Position numbers and translations under genes: made by a program
Shown here: piece by piece, positions 1 through 5,500 of the stretch
How positions within the stretch are numbered: the first letter of the stretch is position 1
Layout: each line of letters opens with the position of its first letter
Notes under the pieces: generated by a model
Database searches by the model: none
The model's input: the letters and a program-made list of their open reading frames with translations, nothing else
Told to the model about the DNA's origin: nothing
NCBI GenBank assembly: GCA_031376425.1
Contig: JANMDR010000049.1
Coordinates: forward strand, 1-5,710
Reading direction: 5' to 3'
DNA: 5,710 bases
DNA from: JANMDR01 sp031376425
GTDB taxonomy: Bacteria > Pseudomonadota > Gammaproteobacteria > Burkholderiales > Usitatibacteraceae

Positions 1-1076
1 GCCATAAGCGCCTTAGCGCGTGGAATATCCACTGTGGTGGGGCGATCCATTTCTGCGGCATACCCCTGCGCGCCCCTCCCCACAACCAAGCCGGTGGGTC
101 TGCCATAGCCGCGAGCTACCTTATTGATAATTAGTTGGCTATCGATTGCATATGCCATCGCTTGGCGCACGCGGTGGTCTTTGAAAGGATTTTTACCTTT
201 TATATTGCTATACAAAAGCGTATCGCGCGATTGATCTAGCCCTAAAAAAAGCACCCGTGGCTCAGAGCCTATCTGCAAGGTAACGCCCGCCGTATTTTTC
301 AGCCGCTCGCGATCTTGGTTGGGTGGGTCAGGCACAAAGTCAATCGAGCCTGACATCAACGCCGCAATTCGCGTACCGTTTGATTTGATGGGTGTCCATT
401 CTATGACGCTGACGTTGCCACGATCCGCGGCGGCCTTATTCCACCAGTTTTTGTTTTCAATTAGCACAGTTTTAACGTCAGGCGCGCGCGATGCCAACAT
501 GAACGGCCCCGTCCCATTGGTGCTGCGCGCGGCGAACGTTTCCTCCTTATCACCATAGTTTTGCGGCAACAGCACGCCGTGCTTGGTGCTCCAACTTTTC
601 GACATAATCTGAAACGATACAAGGTGCAGAAGCATGATCGGATTGGGTTCAGCCATGATGAAATCGACCGTCATCTCATCGACTTTTTTAACCGCGCCCA
701 CGCCCTGCAATGAGGCTTTAAAACTGGACAAGGCGTTTTGGGCGCGCGCGGCTGAGAACACCACATCGTCAGCGCTAAAAGCCGATCCATCATGAAACGT
801 AACGCCTGGGCGCAACTTAAAACGCCAAGTTTTCGCATCTGGCTGGCTCCACGACAACGCAAGCGATGGCGCAATATTGAAATCTTTGTCGCGTCTGACC
901 AAGCCTTCATAAATATTGTTGAGCAGGCGGTTATTGATGGCAACATTGCCGACATGCGGGTCTAGCGAAGTGGCGTCGTCAGACAAGGCCACGCGCAGGG
1001 GTTTGGCGTGGCCAACGGAGAATATCGATATGGCAGCGGTAGCAAAGCAGATTAGGCTTAAGTTAATCAAGCGCAT
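1..1076 (-). CDS. Peptide/nickel-type ABC transporter substrate-binding protein (SBP family 5), 3' end cut by the window
   Basis: This is a periplasmic solute-binding protein that would deliver oligopeptides or a similar ligand to an ABC importer. The reading frame stays open for 358 codons from ATG 1076 to the window edge, so the C-terminal part is missing; family members usually run about 500-540 residues. Residues 1-24 form a signal peptide: a short basic start, a hydrophobic core, and a likely cut after Gly-His-Ala. The family signature is clear. LDPH lies at 38-41, NNIYEGLV at 53-60, and the block WRFKLRPGVTFHDGSAFSADD at about 84-104 is typical of SBP family 5. GTGPFML and a later RVRQAMAYAID stretch also fit. 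An AAAGGA at 1087-1082 precedes the ATG and supports this start. No permease or ATPase gene is visible. The substrate cannot be read from sequence; dipeptide, oligopeptide or nickel are all possible. No frameshift was seen. Confidence 0.93.
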   Translation of the reverse strand, partial: MRLINLSLICFATAAISIFSVGHAKPLRVALSDDATSLDPHVGNVAINNRLLNNIYEGLVRRDKDFNIAPSLALSWSQPDAKTWRFKLRPGVTFHDGSAFSADDVVFSAARAQNALSSFKASLQGVGAVKKVDEMTVDFIMAEPNPIMLLHLVSFQIMSKSWSTKHGVLLPQNYGDKEETFAARSTNGTGPFMLASRAPDVKTVLIENKNWWNKAAADRGNVSVIEWTPIKSNGTRIAALMSGSIDFVPDPPNQDRERLKNTAGVTLQIGSEPRVLFLGLDQSRDTLLYSNIKGKNPFKDHRVRQAMAYAIDSQLIINKVARGYGRPTGLVVGRGAQGYAAEMDRPTTVDIPRAKALM

Positions 1077-1191
1077 TACAATCCTTTGAGTAGGTAAATG
1101 GAACTAAGTGACTAAGGTATCAAGCAACACGTTGCCCCTTACACAGCTAAACGAGATTTTTTAGGTAAATCCTGTCATCGGTTGAAAATAT

Positions 1192-1222
1192 ATTTTTAGG
1201 CTGCATTCGGATTGCTAAAAAT
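1192..1222. repeat. AT-rich inverted repeat (8-base arms)
   Basis: ATTTTTAG (1192-1199) and CTAAAAAT (1215-1222) are perfect inverted copies separated by 15 bases. The element sits about 115 bases upstream of the substrate-binding protein start codon. It could be an operator or a weak hairpin. The sequence alone does not decide, and chance is possible in AT-rich DNA. Confidence 0.4.
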
Positions 1223-1261
1223 GCGTTTGAAGCTGGCTGGAGGCAGACGGCAAGTTGCGCT

Positions 1262-1305
1262 GCGCCCTCTCTCCCATACCCTTCGGGCAAGGGAGAGAGG
1301 GGCGC
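1262..1305. repeat. GC-rich inverted repeat, probably a dispersed extragenic (REP/MITE-like) element
   Basis: An 11-base perfect stem (1265-1275 with 1291-1301, CCCTCTCTCCC against GGGAGAGAGGG) is extended by three more pairs after a single bulged G at 1302. The 15-base loop contains a small inner CCC-TTC-GGG hairpin. From memory, pyrimidine-rich hairpins of this type are common between proteobacterial genes as multi-copy extragenic repeats, but copy number cannot be judged from one window. A run of five T follows on the plus strand (1308-1312), so the hairpin could terminate plus-strand transcription. No plus-strand gene precedes it. Confidence 0.6.
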
Positions 1306-1472
1306 GGTTTTTAGGGCGTCGCAATAATGATTTATTTCGAATATCAACAATCTCGAAAACCCAACTGCTCGCCCCCCTGTGTCAGCACACTTTTAAAATC
1401 GGTCGGGATAGCGATTGAAACGGATTAACTGTGCAACATTTTGACGAGAAAAAGCGCATCAGAACATGATAC

Positions 1473-1493
1473 AACCCCCTCAATTAAGGGGTT
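1473..1493 (-). terminator. Possible weak terminator hairpin after the acidic unknown gene
   Basis: AACCCC (1473-1478) pairs with GGGGTT (1488-1493). The core 1476-1491 is nearly a full palindrome, with one G-T wobble. It lies 27 bases past the stop of the gene ending at 1520, the right place for an operon-end hairpin. The expected U-tract is missing on the minus strand: the bases after the stem read TGTATCATG. It may therefore be a processing or stability hairpin, or another repeat. Confidence 0.35.
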
Positions 1494-1519
1494 CTTCGCA
1501 CGATCTCGCTGACCATATT

Positions 1520-1933
1520 TTAGCGATATTCTTCAAAGTCGTTTCTTGGCAACTCGCTAAACGCCAACGTATACGTTTCACAAACCACTTCAAAAACATC
1601 ATCGTAGGTTTGTAGCAAAAAGTGGCGGTGCTTTTCTGATACTTTTCCACCTAGCGCTCGAATCCATTCGGAATCAAGAATTTCGTCAAAACTTGACTCA
1701 CATTCACAATCCCAAGAATCTAGTTCTATCATACTTAGGGCAAGAATTCCTTCGAATCGCAATCGGTAGAGGACGTCTCCGCCAAGACGTTCAGGATTGC
1801 AGAGATTACCGTCTATCTCCCCATCTAATATCAAGTTATTGGTACCATTTTCGAATGTGATTTTATGGAGAAAAATACAGTCTCGCCCCCAAAAGGTACC
1901 GATTTCGGTTTCAATTTTTTTGTAAATTTGCAC
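1520..1933 (-). CDS. Unrecognised small acidic protein
   Basis: I do not recognise the family. The chosen start is GTG 1933, giving 137 residues (MQIYKKIETEIGTFWG...), because a GGAG at 1944-1941 sits 7 bases upstream. A longer frame from GTG 1990 would add 19 residues but lacks a well-placed ribosome binding site and would read through a possible repeat at 1948-1968. The protein is strongly acidic (about 28 Asp+Glu against 13 Lys+Arg), with no signal peptide or membrane segment, so it is probably cytoplasmic. Visible landmarks are ITFENGTNNLILDGEID near the N-terminus, a DCECESSFDEILDSEW stretch in the middle, and QTYDDVFEVVCETY near the C-terminus. It follows the RnfB-like gene by 84 bases. 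A hand count over 1561-1860 gives about 42% G+C. Small, acidic, soluble proteins of this look are often orphan immunity or accessory proteins; that is a guess, and no toxin gene is in the window. Confidence 0.7.
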   Translation of the reverse strand: MQIYKKIETEIGTFWGRDCIFLHKITFENGTNNLILDGEIDGNLCNPERLGGDVLYRLRFEGILALSMIELDSWDCECESSFDEILDSEWIRALGGKVSEKHRHFLLQTYDDVFEVVCETYTLAFSELPRNDFEEYR

Positions 1934-1940
1934 TACAAAT

Positions 1941-1944
1941 CTCC
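1941..1944 (-). promoter_or_regulatory. Ribosome binding site that favours the GTG 1933 start
   Basis: On the minus strand GGAG is followed by seven bases and then GTG. This is the only well-spaced Shine-Dalgarno match near either candidate start of the acidic protein gene. Confidence 0.55.
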
Positions 1945-2017
1945 AACGGCAATGCGTAGCGTTTTGCCCACTAAAATCATCAGACTGCACCTTTAAACCG
2001 ATGTTCCCTCAAGCGCC

Positions 2018-2548
2018 CTACAACCCCGCCTCTCGCACCGCCAACTCCAACTCCCTTGCCACCGTCCGGCTCGCATATCGCGCCTCATGCGCGTGAAAGC
2101 GCATACGCGAAACATTAGCCGCTGGCAACACCGGTACACGAGGATCCTCAAACAGAGTAATGCAATCTACCGGACACGGGGGAATACATAAGCCGCAGCC
2201 AGTGCAAAGTGGCGCTATTACCGTATGCATGTATTTTGATGCGCCCAATATAGCGTCAACGGGACATGCGGGTAAACACTTAGCGCAGCCGATGCAAACG
2301 GTTTCATCAATTAGAGCAACTTGATTTGGTTTTAGTATGCCGCATTCGGGGTCAAGCGGCAAAGCGGGTACATTTAATAGCTGAGAGAGTGCAGTAATTC
2401 CTGCTTCTCCGCCGGGCGGGCAGCGATTGATGTTTGCGCCATCATCGGCAATGGCTCTCGCGTAAGGCGCACAACCCTCATAACCGCACTGGGTGCATTG
2501 GGTTTGGGGGAGCAGGCTATTGATGCGCTCGGTTAGTGATTGCGACAT
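2018..2548 (-). CDS. rnfB: RnfB/RsxB-like iron-sulfur electron transfer protein (solo, no membrane anchor)
   Basis: This 176-residue protein is predicted to carry three [4Fe-4S] clusters. The N-terminal Fe-S domain of the RnfB type has C18-x2-C21-x4-C26 and a distal C43 (QCTQCGYEGCAPYA, then NRCPPGG). Two bacterial ferredoxin motifs follow: C85-x2-C88-x2-C91-x3-C95 and C115-x2-C118-x2-C121-x3-C125, each ending in CPVD. Canonical RnfB/RsxB begins with a transmembrane helix. Here the protein starts directly with MSQSLTERINSLLPQTQC, so it should be soluble. Solo RnfB-like proteins of this form occur in betaproteobacteria, often beside nth as I recall; no nth is seen here. The last ~45 residues are charged and helical-looking, without a known domain. 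It starts 9 bases after the pyrD stop. The bases before the ATG (TTTAATTAATTATT) contain no Shine-Dalgarno match, so translation may depend on coupling to pyrD. Its electron partners are unknown. Confidence 0.9.
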   Translation of the reverse strand: MSQSLTERINSLLPQTQCTQCGYEGCAPYARAIADDGANINRCPPGGEAGITALSQLLNVPALPLDPECGILKPNQVALIDETVCIGCAKCLPACPVDAILGASKYMHTVIAPLCTGCGLCIPPCPVDCITLFEDPRVPVLPAANVSRMRFHAHEARYASRTVARELELAVREAGL

Positions 2549-2557
2549 AATAATTAA

Positions 2558-3574
2558 TTAAACAGCTAATGCTTTAGCGCATTGCGCAATCAGCTTAGGA
2601 CCATGATAAATAAAGCCAGTGTAAATTTGCACCAATGAAGCACCTGCATTAATTTTTGCTTTGGCGTCGGCCGCACTATTGATGCCGCCCACGCCGATTA
2701 TTGGCAGATTACCCTTCAGTGCAATATTGAGTTGGCGTAGCACTTCTGTGGAAGGTGAAAATAGCGGACGACCAGATAACCCGCCCGCTTCGGCTTGGTG
2801 GGCGTGGCCTTGCACGGCATCGCGTGATAAGGTGGTATTAGTGGCAATCACACCTTCAAAGCCATATTGCAGCAATAAGGCTGCGATATCTTTAATGGAT
2901 TTCAAATCTAGGTCAGGTGCTATTTTTAGCAACATGGGTACTTGGCGCTTGTGTTTCGCGGCCAATATTTTTTGTTCGGCTTTTAGCACCGATAATAAAT
3001 TTTCAAGTTGGCTGGCGGCTTGTAAATCGCGTAAGCCCTTGGTGTTGGGCGAGCTTATATTCACCGTGACATAGCTTGCGTGCGGGTAGACGCCGCGCAA
3101 GCAGGTAAGGTAGTCATCAGCAGCGTTTTCAATAGGGGTAGTGGCGTTTTTGCCGATGTTTAAACCGAGCACACCTTTATATTTTGCCTTTTGTACATTG
3201 GCTAAAAAAGCATCAAGACCACCGTTATTAAAGCCTAAGCGATTGATTAAGGCTTCGTGTTCGGTTAGGCGAAACATACGCGGTTGGGGATTGCCGGGCT
3301 GCGCTTTTGGCGTAACGGTACCTACTTCAATAAAGCCAAAACCTAAAGCTGCAAGTGCGTCAATATAAGCGCCATTTTTATCCAGACCCGCCGCTAGGCC
3401 CACTGCATTATCAAACTTCAAGCCGAGTACCTCGCACGGGGCGCTCACCCGCTTTGCCACCAATGCTGTTAGGTGCAGATGGTTCAGCTTGGCTAATGAG
3501 GCCATGGCGACGTTATGAGCGGTTTCTGGGGCTAATTTGAATAGCACCGCGCGCGTGAGCGCATAGGGAATCAT
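2558..3574 (-). CDS. pyrD: Dihydroorotate dehydrogenase (quinone), class 2
   Basis: PyrD oxidises dihydroorotate to orotate, the fourth step of de novo pyrimidine synthesis, passing electrons via FMN to membrane quinone. At 338 residues it matches class 2 enzymes (E. coli about 336). The N-terminal helical region with APETAH (15-20) is the quinone-tunnel, membrane-associated part typical of class 2. Then come GLAAGLDKNG (59-68), the GTVTP segment (85-89), NRLGFNN (111-117), NISSPNT with the catalytic base Ser175 (172-178), and the phosphate-binding GVGGI (294-298) with YTGFIYHGP near the end. The frame is open up to ATG 3616, but the true start is ATG 3574: AAAGGA lies 6 bases upstream and MIPYALTRAVLF matches the family N-terminus. 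The start overlaps the bpt stop as ATGA, which predicts translational coupling. All visible key residues are intact. Confidence 0.97.
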   Translation of the reverse strand: MIPYALTRAVLFKLAPETAHNVAMASLAKLNHLHLTALVAKRVSAPCEVLGLKFDNAVGLAAGLDKNGAYIDALAALGFGFIEVGTVTPKAQPGNPQPRMFRLTEHEALINRLGFNNGGLDAFLANVQKAKYKGVLGLNIGKNATTPIENAADDYLTCLRGVYPHASYVTVNISSPNTKGLRDLQAASQLENLLSVLKAEQKILAAKHKRQVPMLLKIAPDLDLKSIKDIAALLLQYGFEGVIATNTTLSRDAVQGHAHQAEAGGLSGRPLFSPSTEVLRQLNIALKGNLPIIGVGGINSAADAKAKINAGASLVQIYTGFIYHGPKLIAQCAKALAV

Positions 3575-4338
3575 GGTGTTTCCTTTTTCGCATTCGGCAC
3601 CGGTAAAGCCACCCACTCACCCAACTGTGAATGCTGAGAGCGCTGCAAGCCTTGCAACGGCTGAAAATCAATTTTGTAATTCATTTTGCGGCTTTCTTCT
3701 ATCCAATAGCCTAAGTAAACATAGGGTAAACCGAGTTTTACGGTGGTTTCTATTTGCCACAAAATATTGTATGTACCCAATGATAATTTTGGCGTGTCAG
3801 GATCAAAAAATGTGTACACCGATGATAGTCCATCAAGTAGCTCATCAATAACCGATACCATTTTTAATTGCCCGTGTAGCCGAAACTCTACTAAGCTAGT
3901 TGCGACATTGCTTTGCAATAAAAAGTGCGAATATTGTTCGCGTGAGTCGTTATCCATACCACCACCGGCGTGGCGTGCCGCTTGGTAGCGCCGATAGAGC
4001 GCGTAATGTTCGTGCGAAAAACGCAGCGGTTCAATTGTCGCAACCATTTCCGCATTTAGCGCTAACACACGTTTATGGCGACGGCGCAATACAAATTGGG
4101 CGGCGATCACCCGCACTGGTGTGCAGGCTTTGCAGTGATCGCAATAGGGTCGATAGGTAAAAGCACCGCTGCGCCGAAAGCCTACCGATACTAAATTGCT
4201 ATAGGTTTCTGTATCAATTAAATAGCTTGGTGTTGCCACTTGGCTCCGCGCAAGCCGCCCAGGCAAATAACTACAGGGATACGGTGCCGTGGCGTAAAAC
4301 TGCAAATTAGTGAAGGGAATATCGTTGAGCTTACTCAT
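3571..4338 (-). CDS. bpt: Aspartate/glutamate leucyltransferase (bacterial N-degron transferase, ATE-like)
   Basis: Bpt moves leucine from Leu-tRNA to proteins with N-terminal Asp or Glu, creating a primary destabilising residue read by ClpS and degraded by ClpAP. It is cytosolic. The 255-residue length is normal for the family. The N-terminal ATE domain shows PCSYLPGR (21-28) and YRPYCDHCKACTPVR (63-77). Together these supply Cys22, Cys66, Cys69 and Cys72, resembling the cysteine set that binds metal or an Fe-S cluster in eukaryotic ATE1. The C-terminal GNAT-like half contains YTFFDP (175-180), LGTYNILWQIE (187-197) and YLGYWIEESRKMNYKIDFQP (208-227), all hallmark blocks. Databases often label such proteins arginyltransferase; the bacterial Bpt subgroup is known to use leucine, so that name is preferred. 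The ATG lies 3 bases after the aat stop with GGAG at 4349-4346, and the gene ends in the ATGA overlap with pyrD. Confidence 0.95.
   Translation of the reverse strand: MSKLNDIPFTNLQFYATAPYPCSYLPGRLARSQVATPSYLIDTETYSNLVSVGFRRSGAFTYRPYCDHCKACTPVRVIAAQFVLRRRHKRVLALNAEMVATIEPLRFSHEHYALYRRYQAARHAGGGMDNDSREQYSHFLLQSNVATSLVEFRLHGQLKMVSVIDELLDGLSSVYTFFDPDTPKLSLGTYNILWQIETTVKLGLPYVYLGYWIEESRKMNYKIDFQPLQGLQRSQHSQLGEWVALPVPNAKKETP
3581..3586 (-). promoter_or_regulatory. Ribosome binding site of pyrD
   Basis: AAAGGA on the minus strand, six bases before ATG 3574 and inside the last codons of bpt. It decides in favour of the short pyrD start over the in-frame ATG 42 bases further upstream. Confidence 0.75.
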
Positions 4339-4341
4339 CGT

Positions 4342-5055
4342 TTAACTCCGCCAAGCACTAGATTTACCACCGGGCAAACGCGCTTGCTCTAAATTGATCC
4401 ACTGGCGCAAGCGTTGTGTGAACGTGGTACGCGCAATAGGTGCCGCACCAAAGCTGGCGAGATGCCGAGTTTCTTGCTGACAGTCAATTAGCGCAAAATC
4501 ATCGGCAATTAGTTTTTCCATTAGGGTCGCGAACGCAACTTTCGATGCATCCGTACAGCGCGAGAACATCGATTCCCCAAAAAATACATTGCCCAAAGCC
4601 ACGCCATAGAGCCCGCCAACCAAGGTATTTTGGCCACTTTCATTAACTAGCCATGCCTCCGCACTGTGGGCAACACCCCGTTCATGCAGACGTGTATAGG
4701 CGGCAATCATTTCCGGCACTATCCATGTACCGCCATCCTCAACGCGCGGCGCAGCGCAGGCATGTATCACTTGCTCAAAGGCCATATCAAAGGTAACACT
4801 AAACTTTGCTTGGCGGATCGTTTTGGCCAATGATTTGGTGATGCGTAAATCGCGTGGCCGCAGCACCATGCGCGGATCGGGGCTCCACCACAAAATGGGT
4901 TGACCTTGGCTGTACCATGGATAAATGCCGCTGCAATAAGCCGTGATAATGGTGTCTTCCGCTAAATTACCGCCAGCGCAAAGCAAGCCATTTGGCGACA
5001 CCAATGCCCGCGATATAGCGGGAAAATCAGCACCAGTTTTTATCCAAGGCAACAT
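4342..5055 (-). CDS. aat: Leucyl/phenylalanyl-tRNA--protein transferase
   Basis: Aat transfers Leu or Phe from aminoacyl-tRNA to proteins with N-terminal Lys or Arg, the second bacterial route to ClpS/ClpAP N-degrons. The 237-residue protein matches the family in length (E. coli about 234). Visible blocks are PNGLLCAGGNL (21-31), GIYPWYSQGQPILWWSPDPR (43-62), GTWI (109-112), HERGVAHSAEAW (124-135), LVGGLYGVALGNVFFGESMF (145-164) and LIDCQ (189-193). Glu161, Asp191 and Gln193 keep the same spacing as the E. coli residues Glu156, Asp186 and Gln188 implicated in the reaction. The start is supported by the family-like MLPWI opening, although no good Shine-Dalgarno lies close to it; an AGGA is about 21 bases upstream, too far to be ideal. 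It begins 23 bases after the small Cys-rich gene and runs into bpt after 3 bases. Confidence 0.97.
   Translation of the reverse strand: MLPWIKTGADFPAISRALVSPNGLLCAGGNLAEDTIITAYCSGIYPWYSQGQPILWWSPDPRMVLRPRDLRITKSLAKTIRQAKFSVTFDMAFEQVIHACAAPRVEDGGTWIVPEMIAAYTRLHERGVAHSAEAWLVNESGQNTLVGGLYGVALGNVFFGESMFSRCTDASKVAFATLMEKLIADDFALIDCQQETRHLASFGAAPIARTTFTQRLRQWINLEQARLPGGKSSAWRS
4346..4349 (-). promoter_or_regulatory. Ribosome binding site of bpt inside the end of aat
   Basis: GGAG on the minus strand, seven bases before ATG 4338 and just before the aat stop codon. Ribosomes finishing aat would therefore stop beside the bpt start, which suggests coupled translation of the two transferases. Confidence 0.6.
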
Positions 5056-5078
5056 GGGCGGAGATGCACGCTTTATTC

Positions 5079-5435
5079 CTAGCCCATTGGGCTAGCACCT
5101 GCTATCGTGCTTACACACTTAATAAATTCACGGCCTTTTTTATCGGCACAAGTTTTTACTGCATCAATTTCTTTTTTGCAAGATAAGGCATCCGCCTCTT
5201 GCCCAACTGCCGCATATTTAGGGCAATTCAGGGGATTGGCGACTAAAAATTCCTGGTCACATACATAGTGCGCTTCACCCTTAATAGACCCACACTTTTC
5301 GGCGATTTTCATATGCCGTTCGCAACGCTCTTTGGCTACGCCTTCCACCCGAGTGCAATCAGCCACATGGGCATTTGCGCAAAGTGAAAAAAATGATGCC
5401 GCTATAAATGTGAGTAATAACAAAACTGACTTCAT
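5079..5435 (-). CDS. Small exported eight-cysteine protein of unknown function
   Basis: No family was recognised. The 118-residue product begins with a clear signal peptide (MKSVLLLLTFIAASFFSLCANA), predicted to be cut after residue 22, leaving about 96 periplasmic or secreted residues. The mature part has eight cysteines: 27, 38, 48, 59, 71, 86, 96 and 107. Spacing is C-x10-C-x9-C-x10-C in the first half and C-x14-C-x9-C-x10-C in the second. The halves align at CERHMKIAEKCGSIKGEAHY with following Cys59, and CKKEIDAVKTCADKKGREFI with following Cys107, so the protein looks internally duplicated. An even cysteine count in an exported protein suggests four disulfides. A Cys pair with x10 spacing falls on the same helix face, so disulfide-stapled helical hairpins are plausible; this is inference. 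ATG 5435 is preceded by AAGG 10 bases upstream. The gene sits directly after a terminator and 23 bases before aat; no functional link to the transferases is evident. Confidence 0.85.
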   Translation of the reverse strand: MKSVLLLLTFIAASFFSLCANAHVADCTRVEGVAKERCERHMKIAEKCGSIKGEAHYVCDQEFLVANPLNCPKYAAVGQEADALSCKKEIDAVKTCADKKGREFIKCVSTIAGASPMG

Positions 5436-5449
5436 GATTCACTTACCTT

Positions 5450-5485
5450 AAAAAAATAGCGGCGCATGCTAATCATGCGCCGCTA
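5450..5485 (-). terminator. Strong intrinsic terminator after the YegP-like gene
   Basis: TAGCGGCGCATG (5457-5468) and CATGCGCCGCTA (5474-5485) form a perfect 12-base stem with a 5-base loop. On the minus strand the stem is followed at once by seven T (5456-5450). It begins 15 bases after the stop of the upstream gene. The plus strand lacks a T run after the stem, so it works in one direction only. The U-tract runs straight into the AAGG of the next gene, whose ATG is only 14 bases away. Confidence 0.93.
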
Positions 5486-5500
5486 CGATTAGTCTACAAA

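Larger units (their letters stand above)
1077..1519. other. Intergenic region of about 440 bases with hairpins and no supported gene
   Basis: Short open frames occur on both strands here, but they span an inverted repeat, resemble no family I know and lack convincing ribosome binding sites. The region holds a hairpin with near-palindromic core (1473-1493), a GC-rich dispersed-type inverted repeat (1262-1305) and an AT-rich inverted repeat (1192-1222). The promoter of the substrate-binding protein gene should lie in the part below about 1260. I could not pick a convincing -35/-10 pair. A 9-base direct repeat TAGGTAAAT occurs at 1091-1099 and 1162-1170. Confidence 0.6.

Noticed and set aside
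319..955. Open frames of 79 (plus) and 94 (minus) codons within 319-955
   Set aside because: Both are out-of-frame shadows of the substrate-binding protein gene, which reads open from 1076 to the window edge with clear family motifs.
1262..1312. Plus-strand intrinsic terminator (stem plus five T)
   Set aside because: No plus-strand gene lies upstream in the window, and the element looks more like a dispersed extragenic repeat. Termination remains possible but unsupported.
1147..1418. Two opposed open frames of 67 and 68 codons in the intergenic gap
   Set aside because: Both run through the GC-rich inverted repeat, have unnatural composition and no convincing start signal; more likely chance frames in a repeat-bearing spacer.
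2661..3540. Plus-strand open frames of 61-137 codons opposite pyrD
   Set aside because: They lie antisense to a well-supported conserved gene, resemble no family, and arise from the codon pattern of pyrD.
3575..3616. Longer pyrD starting at ATG 3616
   Set aside because: It would add 14 residues unlike the class 2 N-terminus and overlap bpt more deeply. ATG 3574 has a good ribosome binding site and the ATGA overlap.
3573..4646. Plus-strand open frames opposite bpt and aat
   Set aside because: They overlap one another and sit antisense to two intact conserved enzymes; no recognisable protein or ribosome binding site.
5079..5435. c-type cytochrome or ferredoxin reading of the Cys-rich protein
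   Set aside because: No CxxCH haem motif and no CxxCxxC cluster motif is present; the cysteines are spaced 9-14 residues apart, which fits disulfides better than cofactor binding.
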